From: Kytococcus sedentarius DSM 20547
GTDB lineage: Bacteria; Actinomycetota; Actinomycetes; Actinomycetales; Dermatophilaceae
NCBI RefSeq assembly: GCF_000023925.1
Contig: NC_013169.1
Location: 682,001-746,000 of the forward strand
Direction: 5' to 3'
Length of the DNA: 64,000 nt
Shown here: positions 51,857 through 64,000 of the stretch, one piece after another
Layout of the letters: every line of letters begins with the position of its first letter
Numbering within the stretch: position 1 is the first letter of the stretch
The notes under the pieces: model-generated
The model's input: the letters and a program-made list of their open reading frames with translations, nothing else
Database searches by the model: none
Told to the model about the DNA's origin: nothing
Program-made: the position numbers and the translations under genes

Positions 51857-52807
51857 CTACACCTTCCGCAGCAGCACCCGCCGCACGGAGTGGTCCGAGC
51901 CCTTGCTCAGCACGGCGGTGGCACGGCCCCGGGTCGGTGCGATGTTCTGCTGCAGGTTGGGCCCATTGATGGAGTCCCAGACCGAGAGGGCGAACTCCTC
52001 CGCGTCGTGGGCCGACATGTCCGCGTACCGATGGAAGTAGGAGTCCGGGTCGGCGAATGCGGTGGTCCGCAGCTTCTGGAAGCGATCCAGGTACCACCGC
52101 TTGACGTCCTCGGTGCGTGCGTCCACGTACACCGAGAAGTCGAAGAAGTCGCTCACGGCCAGTCCGGCGAGGCCGTCGCGGCGGGGCACGGGGGGCTGGA
52201 GCACGTTGAGCCCCTCCACGATCAGCACGTCCGGCTGGCGCACGACGACGCTCTCGTCGGGGACGATGTCGTACACGAGGTGCGAGTACACCGGCGCGCT
52301 GACCTCGGGGGAGCCCGCCTTGACCGCGGAGACGAAGCGCAGCAGCTTGCGGCGGTCGTAGCTCTCGGGGAAGCCCTTGCGGTCCATGAGCCCGCGGCGC
52401 TCCAGCTCGGCGTTGGGGTACAGGAAGCCGTCGGTGGTCACCAGCTGCACGTCGGGGGTCTCGGGCCAGCGGGCCATCAGGTCGTGCAGCAGGCGGGCGG
52501 TGGTGGACTTGCCCACCGCGACCGAGCCGGCCACCCCGATGATGAAGGGCGTCCGGGCGGTCGACTCGCCGAGGAACTGGTTGGTGGTGGCGCGCAACCG
52601 CTGCGAGTTGGTGACGTACAGGTTGATCAACCGGCACAGGGGCAGGTAGATCTGCTCGACCTCCTCCACGCTGATCCGGTCCCCCAGGCCCTCGATGCGC
52701 TGGACGTCGTTGGCGGAGAGGCTCATCGGGTGCGACTGCCGCAGCCGGGCCCAGTCGTCTCGGTCGAGCTCGACGTAGGGGGAGTGGGTCACGGTGCCGT
52801 TGGCCAT
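51857..52807 (-). CDS. coaA: type I pantothenate kinase CoaA
   Basis: ATG 52807 (ATG 52816 is in frame, but the -10-like CAGAAT favours 52807); 316 residues. It phosphorylates pantothenate, the first step to coenzyme A. The P-loop [14 protein letters not shown] is near 100, [20 protein letters not shown] near 135 and [13 protein letters not shown] near 235 are typical of the bacterial type I enzyme. It sits between fumC and the divergent glmS. CoA supply links it to acpS and the ole genes, though they are not in one operon. Confidence 0.95.
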   Translation of the reverse strand: MANGTVTHSPYVELDRDDWARLRQSHPMSLSANDVQRIEGLGDRISVEEVEQIYLPLCRLINLYVTNSQRLRATTNQFLGESTARTPFIIGVAGSVAVGKSTTARLLHDLMARWPETPDVQLVTTDGFLYPNAELERRGLMDRKGFPESYDRRKLLRFVSAVKAGSPEVSAPVYSHLVYDIVPDESVVVRQPDVLIVEGLNVLQPPVPRRDGLAGLAVSDFFDFSVYVDARTEDVKRWYLDRFQKLRTTAFADPDSYFHRYADMSAHDAEEFALSVWDSINGPNLQQNIAPTRGRATAVLSKGSDHSVRRVLLRKV

Positions 52808-52814
52808 GCGCGCC

Positions 52815-52820
52815 ATTCTG
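52815..52820 (-). promoter_or_regulatory. -10 element of a probable leaderless coaA transcript
   Basis: CAGAAT on the minus strand, 7 nt before ATG 52807. Confidence 0.45.
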
Positions 52821-52885
52821 CACGCCGACCGGTGGATGTGCCGCGCCCCACCACGGGCGATCCACGCCGCGGGCCGCGACTCGGT

Positions 52886-52891
52886 TAGTGT
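52886..52891 (+). promoter_or_regulatory. -10 element of a probable leaderless glmS transcript
   Basis: TAGTGT ends 7 nt before ATG 52899; no ribosome site. With no leader there is no room for a glmS ribozyme, which other phyla carry here. Confidence 0.5.
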
Positions 52892-52898
52892 GGACGCC

Positions 52899-54752
52899 AT
52901 GTGTGGAATCGTGGGTTTCGTCGGACGCGACAAGAACGAGCGCGCCCTGGATGTCGTCATGGAGGGCCTGGCCCGCCTCGAGTACCGCGGGTATGACTCC
53001 GCTGGTGTGGCGCTGGTCGGCGACGACCACGTCGAGATCGCCAAGAAGGCCGGCAAGCTGGTGAACCTGGAGAACGAGCTCCGGAACCACCAGATGCCGG
53101 CCACCGACACGGCGATCGGGCACACCCGGTGGGCCACGCACGGTGGTCCCACCGACGAGAATGCCCACCCGCACCGCGGCGGGCAGGACGGCAAGCTCGC
53201 CCTCATCCACAACGGCATCATCGAGAACTTCCACTCCCTGCGTGAGGAGCTCGAGGCGGAGGGGACCACCTTCACCTCCGAGACCGACACCGAGGTCGTG
53301 GCCCACCTGCTGTCCAAGCACTACGCCGGCGACCTCACCGAGGCCATGCGCACCGTGGTGAACCGCCTCGAGGGCGCGTTCACCCTGCTCGCGGTCCACG
53401 CGGACTCGCCGGGGACCGTCGTGGGTGCCCGTCGCAACTCCCCGCTGGTCATCGGCCTCGGGGACGGTGAGAACTACCTCGGCTCCGACGTCGCCGCCTT
53501 CATCAGCCACACCAAGCAGGCGATGGAGATGGACCAGGACCAGATCGCCACCATCACCGCTGATGCGGTGACGGTCATCAACTTCGACGGCACCCCCGCC
53601 GAGGGCAAGCCCTTCGAGGTCACCTGGGACGCCGCGGCCGCCGAGAAGGGCGGCTACGACACCTTCATGGAGAAGGAGATCAACGACCAGGCCCACGCGG
53701 TGCGCGACACCCTGCTGGGCCGGACGGACGCCGAGGGCCTGTTGACCCTGGACGAGATCAAGGTCTCCGAGGACGCGCTGCGCCAGGTCAACAAGATCAT
53801 CATCATCGCCTGCGGCACGTCCGCCTACGCGGGCATGGTGGCCAAGTACGGCATCGAGCACTGGGCCCGCATCCCGGTCGAGGTCGACCTCGCCCACGAG
53901 TTCCGCTATCGCGACCCGGTGCTGGACCCCAACACCCTCGTGGTCTCCATCTCGCAGTCGGGCGAGACCATGGACACGCTGATGGCCGTCCGTCACGCCA
54001 AGGAGCTGGGCGCCCGCACACTGTCCATCTGCAACAGCCACGGCTCGAGCATCCCGCGCGAGTCCGACGCCGTGCTCTACACGCACGCCGGCCCCGAGAT
54101 CGCGGTGGCCTCCACCAAGGCCTTCGTCGCGCAGATCACCGCCTGCTACGTGCTGGGGCTCTACTTCGCCCAGCTCAAGGGCGGCGAGTACGCCGACGAG
54201 GCGGGCAAGGTGCTCAAGGACCTGCACGCCATCCCCGAGAAGATCGACGAGCTCCTGGCGGACACGGCACGCATCGAGGAGATCGCGCGCTTCATGGCCG
54301 ACACCCGCTCGGTGCTCTTCCTCGGGCGCAACGTGGGCTACCCCATCGCGATGGAGGGCGCGCTCAAGCTGAAGGAACTCGCCTACATCCACGCGGAGGG
54401 CTTCGCGGCCGGCGAGCTGAAGCACGGCCCGATCGCCCTCATCGAGCCGGGGCAGCCGGTGTTCATCGTGGTGCCGCCGACGGACGCCCCCCACGGGCTG
54501 CACGGCAAGGTGGTCTCGAACATCCAGGAGATCCGGGCCCGCGGTGCTCGCACGCTGGTGATCGCCGAGGAGGGCGACGAGCAGGTGGTGCCCTTCGCCG
54601 ACGAGGTCATCCGCATCCCGGCCTCCACGCCGCTGCTGCAGCCGCTGCTGGCCATCATCCCGCTGCAGCTGTTCTCGCTGCACCTGTCCACGGCCAAGGG
54701 CTTGGACGTCGACCAGCCGCGCAACCTGGCCAAGTCCGTCACCGTCGAGTGA
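52899..54752 (+). CDS. glmS: glutamine-fructose-6-phosphate aminotransferase GlmS
   Basis: ATG 52899; 617 residues. It makes glucosamine-6-phosphate for peptidoglycan and mycothiol. After removal of Met the nucleophile is Cys2 ([11 protein letters not shown]). The GATase II domain (1-230) shows [22 protein letters not shown] and TDTEVVAHL. Two SIS domains follow ([16 protein letters not shown] near 350), and the end [13 protein letters not shown] is the conserved C-terminal tail. Hairpin 54788-54819 follows directly and overlaps the start of acpS. Confidence 0.96.
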   Translation: MCGIVGFVGRDKNERALDVVMEGLARLEYRGYDSAGVALVGDDHVEIAKKAGKLVNLENELRNHQMPATDTAIGHTRWATHGGPTDENAHPHRGGQDGKLALIHNGIIENFHSLREELEAEGTTFTSETDTEVVAHLLSKHYAGDLTEAMRTVVNRLEGAFTLLAVHADSPGTVVGARRNSPLVIGLGDGENYLGSDVAAFISHTKQAMEMDQDQIATITADAVTVINFDGTPAEGKPFEVTWDAAAAEKGGYDTFMEKEINDQAHAVRDTLLGRTDAEGLLTLDEIKVSEDALRQVNKIIIIACGTSAYAGMVAKYGIEHWARIPVEVDLAHEFRYRDPVLDPNTLVVSISQSGETMDTLMAVRHAKELGARTLSICNSHGSSIPRESDAVLYTHAGPEIAVASTKAFVAQITACYVLGLYFAQLKGGEYADEAGKVLKDLHAIPEKIDELLADTARIEEIARFMADTRSVLFLGRNVGYPIAMEGALKLKELAYIHAEGFAAGELKHGPIALIEPGQPVFIVVPPTDAPHGLHGKVVSNIQEIRARGARTLVIAEEGDEQVVPFADEVIRIPASTPLLQPLLAIIPLQLFSLHLSTAKGLDVDQPRNLAKSVTVE

Positions 54753-54787
54753 CCGACCGTCCCAGCGCATGACCCGTTCCACGACCG

Positions 54788-54819
54788 CCGCCCCGTCTCC
54801 TGCACCGGAGGCGGGGCGG
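54788..54819 (+). terminator. hairpin after glmS that covers the acpS ribosome site
   Basis: CCGCCCCGTCTCC (54788-54800) pairs with GGAGGCGGGGCGG (54807-54819), including one G-U pair, loop 6 nt. The 3' arm includes the GGAGG site and the first base of the acpS GTG. It could terminate glmS transcription, block acpS translation, or both. Confidence 0.65.
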
Positions 54820-55172
54820 TGATCGTGGGGCTCGGGACCGACGTGGTCGAGGTGCAGCGGCTGGGCCGCGCCCTGGCACGCACGCCCGCCCTGGCTGCCC
54901 GCCTCTTCACCGATGCGGAGCGCGACCTCCCGCTGGAGTCGCTCGCCGCCCGCTTCGCCGCCAAGGAGGCGGTGGCCAAGGCGTTGGGTTCACCTCCGGG
55001 GCTGGGCTTCCTGCAGGCGGAGGTCCTCCGCGGTGACCAGGGCCGGCCGGTCCTGCGCGTGACCGGGGAGGCGGCCCGGGTAGCGGCCGAACTGGGTGTC
55101 ACCCGCTGGCACGTCTCGCTCTCGCACGACGCCGGTGTGGCGGTGGCCAGCGTCGTCGCGGAGGGGGACTGA
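54819..55172 (+). CDS. acpS: holo-[acyl-carrier-protein] synthase AcpS
   Basis: GTG 54819 with GGAGG about 7 nt upstream; 117 residues, typical for AcpS. It transfers 4'-phosphopantetheine from CoA to acyl carrier proteins. The metal-binding motif [13 protein letters not shown] is at the N-terminus, and [13 protein letters not shown] near 50 is the second signature, with the Glu-Lys pair. It is adjacent to the NAD(P)HX repair gene (gap 1 nt), as in many bacteria. Its start lies in a stable hairpin, so expression may depend on the upstream transcript. Confidence 0.93.
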   Translation: MIVGLGTDVVEVQRLGRALARTPALAARLFTDAERDLPLESLAARFAAKEAVAKALGSPPGLGFLQAEVLRGDQGRPVLRVTGEAARVAAELGVTRWHVSLSHDAGVAVASVVAEGD

Positions 55173-55173
55173 G

Positions 55174-56676
55174 GTGCGAGCAGCCCACCACCCGGACGAC
55201 GTGCGCCGCATCGAGCAGGCGCAGGGCGAGCTGTTCCGCGACGGCACGCTCATGCAGCGTGCCGCCCGGGCGGTTGCCAAGGCAGTGGACCACCAGCTCG
55301 GCGACGGGGGCAGGGTGCTGGCGCTGGTGGGGCCGGGGGACAACGGCGGCGACGCGCTGTGGAGCCTGGCAATGCTGGCGGGGGAGTCGGGGCACCCCTG
55401 CACGGCGTTGCTCGTGGCCGAGCACGCTCACGAGGACGGGCTGGCCGCGGCGCGTCAGGCCGGGGCGCAGGTTCTGGACCCGGGGGAGTGGGAGCACCCC
55501 CCGCGCCGCCCCGGGGGTGTCTCCTGGGGACCGGGGGACGTGGTGGTCGACGGCATCGTGGGCCTGTCCGGTCGCCCGGGTCTGACCGGCCTCGCTGCCG
55601 AGCTCGCGGTCTGGCTCGACGGGCTGCGAGAGGGGGCCACGGCCCCGCACGTGGTGGCGGTCGACCTGCCCAGCGGCGCCGACCCGGACGGCCGGCAGCC
55701 GACGCATCCCGGTGAGTTCATCCGGGCCGACACGACGGTGGCGCCGATCACCGCCAAACCGGTGCACCTGCTGCCGGGGACCCGGAGGGCCTGCGGCGAG
55801 GTGGTCATCGCGCCCCTCGGGGCGGACGTCTCGGGGGAGCCACCGGCCGTGCGCGAGATGGACCACCACGACCTCGCGGGGTCCTACCCCTGGCCCACCC
55901 CCGCGGACCACAAGTACTCGCGGGGCGTGCTGGGCGTGGTGGCCGGGAGCGACGCCTACCCGGGGGCTGCGGTGCTGACCTGTTCGGCCGCCCTGCACAC
56001 CGGTGTGGGCATGGTCCGGTACGCGGGCCCGCAGCGTGCCACCGACCAGGTCCTGGCCCGGTGCCCCGAGGTGGTCCCCGGTCAGGGGCGGGTCCAGGCC
56101 TGGCTGCTGGGGCCCGGCACCTCGGGTGACGACCGGGCGCGCAGGGAGGAGATGCGCGAGCTCGCCCGGCGTCCCGAGCCGTGCGTCCTCGATGCGGGAG
56201 CACTCGCCCTGGTCGTCGAGCGCCCGGCCGGTTCGGCCACGGTTCTCACTCCGCACGCCGGGGAGCTGGCGGGGCTGCTCGGGTGGGAGCGCACCGACGT
56301 GGAGTCCGACCCGGTGGGGGCCGGGCTCGAGGCCGCGGACCGGTGGGGAGTGACGGTCGTGGTGAAGGGTGCGTGCACCGTGGTGGTCCCGGCTTCAGGG
56401 GACCGGAATCAGGGGGTGAGCGTTCTGGACGGGGGAACTGCCTGGATGGCCACCGCTGGGACTGGGGACCTGCTGGCCGGGGCGATCGGTGCCCTGCTGG
56501 CTCTCGGCGTGACGCCCCACGACGCGGCGAGCCTGGGCGTAGCACTGCACCAGCGTGCGGGGGTGCTGGCCTCGGGCGGGGGACCGCTGCGGGGACTGCA
56601 GCTGGCGCGGCACCTCAGCACGGCCGTGGCGGAACTGCTCCCGGCACCTGAGCGAGGGTCGAGTCGAGCGTCGTGA
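55174..56676 (+). CDS. nnrDE: bifunctional NAD(P)HX epimerase/dehydratase
   Basis: GTG 55174, 1 nt after the acpS stop; 500 residues. It repairs hydrated NAD(P)H. The N-terminal YjeF_N epimerase (to about 220) shows LALVGPGDNGGDAL near 50 and DGIVGLSG with VAVDLPSGADPDG near 165. The C-terminal carbohydrate-kinase-like dehydratase contains HKYSRGVLGVVAGS near 247, LTPHAGELAGLLG near 360 and TAGTGDLLAGAIGALLALG near 430, the nucleotide-binding loop. Start and length fit the fused bacterial enzyme. This is the last gene before the rRNA operon; no clear terminator was seen. Confidence 0.93.
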   Translation: MRAAHHPDDVRRIEQAQGELFRDGTLMQRAARAVAKAVDHQLGDGGRVLALVGPGDNGGDALWSLAMLAGESGHPCTALLVAEHAHEDGLAAARQAGAQVLDPGEWEHPPRRPGGVSWGPGDVVVDGIVGLSGRPGLTGLAAELAVWLDGLREGATAPHVVAVDLPSGADPDGRQPTHPGEFIRADTTVAPITAKPVHLLPGTRRACGEVVIAPLGADVSGEPPAVREMDHHDLAGSYPWPTPADHKYSRGVLGVVAGSDAYPGAAVLTCSAALHTGVGMVRYAGPQRATDQVLARCPEVVPGQGRVQAWLLGPGTSGDDRARREEMRELARRPEPCVLDAGALALVVERPAGSATVLTPHAGELAGLLGWERTDVESDPVGAGLEAADRWGVTVVVKGACTVVVPASGDRNQGVSVLDGGTAWMATAGTGDLLAGAIGALLALGVTPHDAASLGVALHQRAGVLASGGGPLRGLQLARHLSTAVAELLPAPERGSSRAS

Positions 56677-56737
56677 GGACCCACGGCTGAGCCCGCGGCC
56701 ACGACCGGGGCCTCAAAACCCGCGGCAGCGCGCCAAG

Positions 56738-56766
56738 TTGTGCCTGGGCTCAGGTGTGTGTATTGT
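56738..56766 (+). promoter_or_regulatory. rRNA promoter P1
   Basis: TTGTGC (56738-56743) and TATTGT (56761-56766) with 17-nt spacing. It lies in the gene-free leader 56677-57195, which has clearly lower GC than the coding DNA and is rich in TG/GT; apart from promoters and boxA nothing else is visible there. Confidence 0.6.
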
Positions 56767-56914
56767 TCCTCCTCGTTGCCCGGACGGGTGGCCCGCGAGA
56801 GTGGTTGTGAGTCTGGTTCGCCAGCGTGCTGCGTGTGGGTTGTTGTCTGGTCTGGGTGGCTCCACTGGTTGCTTCGTGTGTTGGTGGGTCGTGCCTGGTT
56901 GGTTGTGATCGGGT

Positions 56915-56943
56915 TTGCGGCTGACTGCCGGATGGTGTAACGT
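56915..56943 (+). promoter_or_regulatory. rRNA promoter P2
   Basis: TTGCGG (56915-56920) and TAACGT (56938-56943) with 17-nt spacing, about 253 nt before the 16S gene. Confidence 0.6.
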
Positions 56944-57019
56944 GGTGGATCGCCCCTGAACGAGATCGCACTGGTGCTCACGGTTGTGAGTGTGCGGTGG
57001 GTTTTGGGGAGTGTTTGGT

Positions 57020-57038
57020 CCTTGAGAACTCAACAGTG
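57020..57038 (+). promoter_or_regulatory. boxA-type antitermination element before 16S
   Basis: CCTTGAGAACTCAACAGTG, the element typical of actinobacterial rRNA leaders, bound by Nus factors. A similar copy lies before 23S. Confidence 0.7.
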
Positions 57039-57195
57039 TGTCATGAATCGATGCCAAATTATTTTTGTTGTATCCCTTTCGCATCCATGGCTTGCTTGCG
57101 CTTCGGTGTGAGTGTGGTTGTGGGTGTGTTTGGTTGATTTCTTTGGCGAGAAGATGAGTCCAGCGACTCATTCTGCTCTGCCAGTATCAATATTT

Positions 57196-58725
<1,530 letters not shown>

Positions 58726-59070
58726 AGCTTATTGCACTCGTGTGGCTGCCCTGTGTGGTGGTCGTGTGGGTGCCAGACCTGCCAGGTTTTGTCTTGGTGG
58801 GGCCCTTTTCGTATCCGAATGTGGTACGGGGGGTGCTTCTGGGTGGAACATCGATTGATCATGTTGGTCATGTGTGACTTCTTTGTGAGTACGGCGCCCT
58901 GTGTGGGTGTTGGGAAAGCTGGGGGTTGTGTGTGGCTGGTGTTGACACACTGTTGGGTCCCCAGGGACCAAGCATGGCCTGCTTTTTGGTGGGTTGTGGT
59001 TGGTTGTTGGGTTCCTCTGGTTTTGGTGGTGCTGCGTGTGTGCGTGGTGTTGCTGGGGCTGCGGGGTTGT

Positions 59071-59089
59071 TTTTTGAGAACTTCACAGT
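59071..59089 (+). promoter_or_regulatory. second boxA-type element, before 23S
   Basis: TTTTTGAGAACTTCACAGT resembles the leader element at 57020. The 16S-23S spacer (58721-59109) holds no tRNA gene that I can find; it is GT-rich on the plus strand. Confidence 0.6.
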
Positions 59090-59109
59090 GGACGCGAGCA
59101 TCTTTGTGT

Positions 59110-59114
<5 letters not shown>
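59084..59114 (+). other. 5' arm of the 23S precursor processing stem
   Basis: CACAGTGGACGCGAGCATCT and the next bases pair with 62181-62213 with few mismatches. Such stems are cut by RNase III to release pre-23S. Confidence 0.8.
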
Positions 59115-62180
<3,066 letters not shown>

Positions 62181-62188
<8 letters not shown>

Positions 62189-62213
62189 ACAAAGATGCTA
62201 CGCGTCCACTGTG
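62181..62213 (+). other. 3' arm of the 23S precursor processing stem
   Basis: Complementary to 59084-59114. The spacer from here to 62345 contains no gene that I can see. Confidence 0.8.
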
Positions 62214-62345
62214 CAGTTCCCGGAAAACACACCCCGGGAGACACGCCCATACTGTGTGTGGGTGGTTGACAAGTGAAGATGTGAACGCTGTGTTCATGAC
62301 TGTGTCGTGACAGTGTCCATGCTCATTGTGTGTGAGTACGACAGT

Positions 62346-62464
62346 GTTTCGGTGGTCATAGCGAAGGGGAAACGCCCGGTTACATTCCGAACCCGGAAGC
62401 TAAGCCCTTCAGCGCCGATGGTACTGCACTGGGAACGGTGTGGGAGAGTAGGACACCGCCGAAC
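62346..62464 (+). rRNA. rrf: 5S ribosomal RNA
   Basis: About 119 nt. The start GTTTCGGTGGTCATAGCG pairs with the end CACCGCCGAACT. The conserved loop A/B parts GGGGAAACGCCCGG, CATTCCGAACCCGGAAGCTA and GGGAGAGTAGGACACC are visible. Last RNA of the operon; no tRNA follows. Confidence 0.96.
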
Positions 62465-62498
62465 TCAACGTTCCGAGCATTTTGGTGCTCGATGGCTG

Positions 62499-62538
62499 AA
62501 GGCCCATCACCCCCTTTTGTGGGGTGGTGGGCCTTTCG
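62499..62538 (+). terminator. terminator of the rRNA operon
   Basis: AAGGCCCATCACCCC (62499-62513) pairs with GGGGTGGTGGGCCTT (62521-62535), one T-G pair, with a T at the end. It is 34 nt after 5S. The rest of the spacer to 62682 shows only the promoter of the next gene. Confidence 0.85.
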
Positions 62539-62669
62539 CATGCCCCAAAACAACCCTGGACGGGACGGCGGAGTGGCCGATACAGGGGAGTGCGAGGGTG
62601 TGAGCGTGGACGACCCTGGGGCAGAGGTGAGCTGGCGTCCACGGGAGGGGCGGGACCGCCTGCGCCACG

Positions 62670-62675
62670 TAGACT
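62670..62675 (+). promoter_or_regulatory. -10 element of a probable leaderless transcript
   Basis: TAGACT ends 7 nt before ATG 62683; no ribosome site. Confidence 0.55.
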
Positions 62676-62682
62676 CAGGCCC

Positions 62683-63942
62683 ATGACGTCTGAGATCCCC
62701 GGTACCTCCTCCGCTGACGACCGCGACCGTGGTGCTGACAGGCATGGGCGGGATTCGTCCGGCCAGTCGTCCGGTGCCGACGGTGGCTGGGGACGTCGAC
62801 CTGAGCGTGGTGGCGGCGCGGGTGGCCGTGCCTTTCGAGATGGCGACGATCGCCGCGGTGGCGGACGGGGCCGGGAGGACCGGTCGGGGGGCCGTGGACG
62901 TGACGACCGCGGTGGACGTGCGCGCGACGACCGCAGTGGTGGCCGTGGGCGTGACGACCGCTCCGCAGGGCGGGGCCGTGACGACCGCGCGGGCGGCCGT
63001 GGACGCGGTGGAGGCCCGCGTGGAGGAAAGGGTGATCGCCCCGAGGCCTTCACGGGGGGTGCCCGCGCACTGGCACCGAAGGAGGGGCGTCGACCCGAGC
63101 CGGCCATCCCCGATGGCGTGACCGGCCAGGCGCTCGGCCAAGTGGTCTGGGACGAGCTCAAGACCCTCTCGAAGGAGAACATGAAGGGTGTGGCCGCCCA
63201 CATCGAGGCCGCCTACCTGTTCCTGGACGAGGACCTGGATGCTGCCCTCGCACATGCCGAGACAGCATCCCGCCGTGCGGGCCGTGTGGCGTCGGCGCGA
63301 GAGGCTCTGGGCACCGTGCACTATGCGCGCGAGGAGTGGGGAGACGCCCTCCGGGAGCTGCGCACTGCAACGCGTTTGGCTGGCACCTCCCACCTCCTGC
63401 CCCTGATGGCCGACTGCCAGCGGGGTCTGGGCCGGCCGGAGAAGGCGCTGGAGCTCGGGGAGTCCCGGGAGGCGTCCCGTCTGGGCGCGGAGAGCTTGGT
63501 GGAGATGGCCATCGTGCTCTCCGGTGCGCACCGGGATCTGGGAGAGCTGGACCAGTCGGTCGCGATGCTGGCGACCCCCGCCCAGCGCATCAAGCCCACG
63601 GACCCCGCGGCGGGGCGGCTCTGGTTCGCCTACGCCGAGGCGCTGGCCGCGCTGGGACGCCCGGAGGCCGAGGAGTGGTACGGCCGGGCTGCGTCCGTGG
63701 GTGAGACCGGCGCACCCCCGGTGCCGCCGGAGGAGGACGGCGTGTTCTACGACCTGGAGGACTTCGCCCCCGCTGAGGCCACGGTCGCCCCGGGGCAGGG
63801 TGAGCAGGACGCTGACGGCCGGGAGTCCGAGGTGCCGACGGAGGAGCCGCAGGAGTCCGCGCCGGCGCCGGCGGACGACGCCCAGGGTCCGCACGACCCG
63901 CGGGTCGGCGGCGACCAGGGCCCGGGCTCCAACGACCGATGA
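62683..63942 (+). CDS. TPR-like protein with Arg/Gly/Asp-rich N-terminus
   Basis: ATG 62683; 419 residues. Residues 35-125 are low-complexity, with GGRGRDDRSGGRGRDDR-type repeats rich in Arg, Gly and Asp, resembling RG-rich RNA-binding segments. From about 150 a helical repeat domain follows (ENMKGVAAHIEAAYLFLDED, ALAHAETASRRAGRVASARE, ALGTVHYAREEWGDALREL) of the TPR type. The tail is acidic (EEPQESAPAPADD). A TPR-like gene next to the HAD phosphatase gene is a known actinobacterial pair. The RG segment and the position behind an rRNA operon suggest RNA contact, but this is inference. Confidence 0.85.
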   Translation: MTSEIPGTSSADDRDRGADRHGRDSSGQSSGADGGWGRRPERGGGAGGRAFRDGDDRRGGGRGREDRSGGRGRDDRGGRARDDRSGGRGRDDRSAGRGRDDRAGGRGRGGGPRGGKGDRPEAFTGGARALAPKEGRRPEPAIPDGVTGQALGQVVWDELKTLSKENMKGVAAHIEAAYLFLDEDLDAALAHAETASRRAGRVASAREALGTVHYAREEWGDALRELRTATRLAGTSHLLPLMADCQRGLGRPEKALELGESREASRLGAESLVEMAIVLSGAHRDLGELDQSVAMLATPAQRIKPTDPAAGRLWFAYAEALAALGRPEAEEWYGRAASVGETGAPPVPPEEDGVFYDLEDFAPAEATVAPGQGEQDADGRESEVPTEEPQESAPAPADDAQGPHDPRVGGDQGPGSNDR

Positions 63943-64000
63943 GCACGGAGAGCTCGGTGACCACGCTGACCGGCATCCGCGGTGTGGTCTGCGACGTCGA
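63939..64000 (+). CDS. HAD-superfamily hydrolase, N-terminal fragment (cut by window edge)
   Basis: ATG 63939 overlaps the previous stop by 4 nt (ATGA). Only about 20 residues are inside the window: MSTESSVTTLTGIRGVVCDV. The segment GVVCDV followed by the first bases of GA suggests HAD motif I (DxD). By position this may be the HAD-IIA phosphatase (glycerol-3-phosphate or p-nitrophenyl phosphatase type) known beside the TPR gene in mycobacteria. The evidence is thin because of the truncation. Confidence 0.6.
   Translation, partial: MSTESSVTTLTGIRGVVCDV

Noticed and set aside
52808-52898. glmS ribozyme upstream of glmS
   Set aside because: The spacer is only 91 nt, is shared with coaA, and the transcript seems leaderless.

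Overview
This is a chromosomal segment of a high-GC actinobacterium. Mycothiol metabolism (mca), an actinobacterial greA / DUF4307 / mca / prenyltransferase / phoH2 / fumC / coaA neighbourhood, an FtsB-DUF501-Ppx cluster, PHO-box regulation of pst and many leaderless promoters all point that way. The rRNA genes and an oleA / oleBC-fusion / oleD hydrocarbon cluster suggest Micrococcales, perhaps near Kytococcus or Micrococcus. The order is well supported; the genus is only a guess.

Layout. 1-5.8 kb: tail of an ABC-2-type permease, an NCS1 nucleobase permease, an isochorismatase-fold hydrolase, a DUF3516 DEAD-box helicase and a coupled unknown gene. 6.0-10.6 kb: the high-affinity phosphate operon pstS-pstC-pstA-pstB behind a PHO box, with a perfect hairpin between pstS and pstC. 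10.7-13.5 kb: a small foreign-looking island. A secreted zinc-protease-like gene is split by an intact ISL3-family element (31-bp-class inverted repeats, perfect 8-bp target duplication); a lipoprotein gene follows. 13.5-25.5 kb: pspA and a TPM-domain membrane protein (minus strand), then mfd-mazG-eno, ftsB-like / DUF501 / ppx, a UAA-anticodon tRNA and a Bax-inhibitor-1-like gene. 25.6-35.0 kb, mostly minus strand: a surface 5'-nucleotidase, a thiolase, an SGNH hydrolase and oleD / oleBC / oleA. The last four lie in one transcriptional direction with 4-nt overlaps between several of them. 35.1-43.8 kb: three ABC transporters; one is divergent from a soluble two-component system across a spacer with two palindromes. 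43.9-56.7 kb: greA, DUF4307, mca, a cis-prenyltransferase, phoH2, a coiled-coil wall protein with a perfect 126-bp tandem repeat, fumC, coaA, glmS, acpS and a NAD(P)HX repair gene. 56.7-62.5 kb: one complete 16S-23S-5S operon with tandem promoters, boxA elements, a 23S processing stem and a terminator, without spacer tRNAs. 62.7-64 kb: an Arg/Gly-rich TPR protein and the start of a HAD phosphatase.

Working together: several genes concern phosphate (pst, 5'-nucleotidase, ppx, phoH2), envelope building (glmS, prenyltransferase, FtsB, TPM/PspA) and lipid or hydrocarbon synthesis (ole genes, acpS, coaA, thiolase). Most genes are ordinary housekeeping. The least explained items are the SGNH hydrolase coupled to the ole operon, the operator-like palindromes of the ABC/two-component module, the extra PHO-like repeats, the triply broken protease gene, and the tRNA with a leucine UAA anticodon but a short variable loop.
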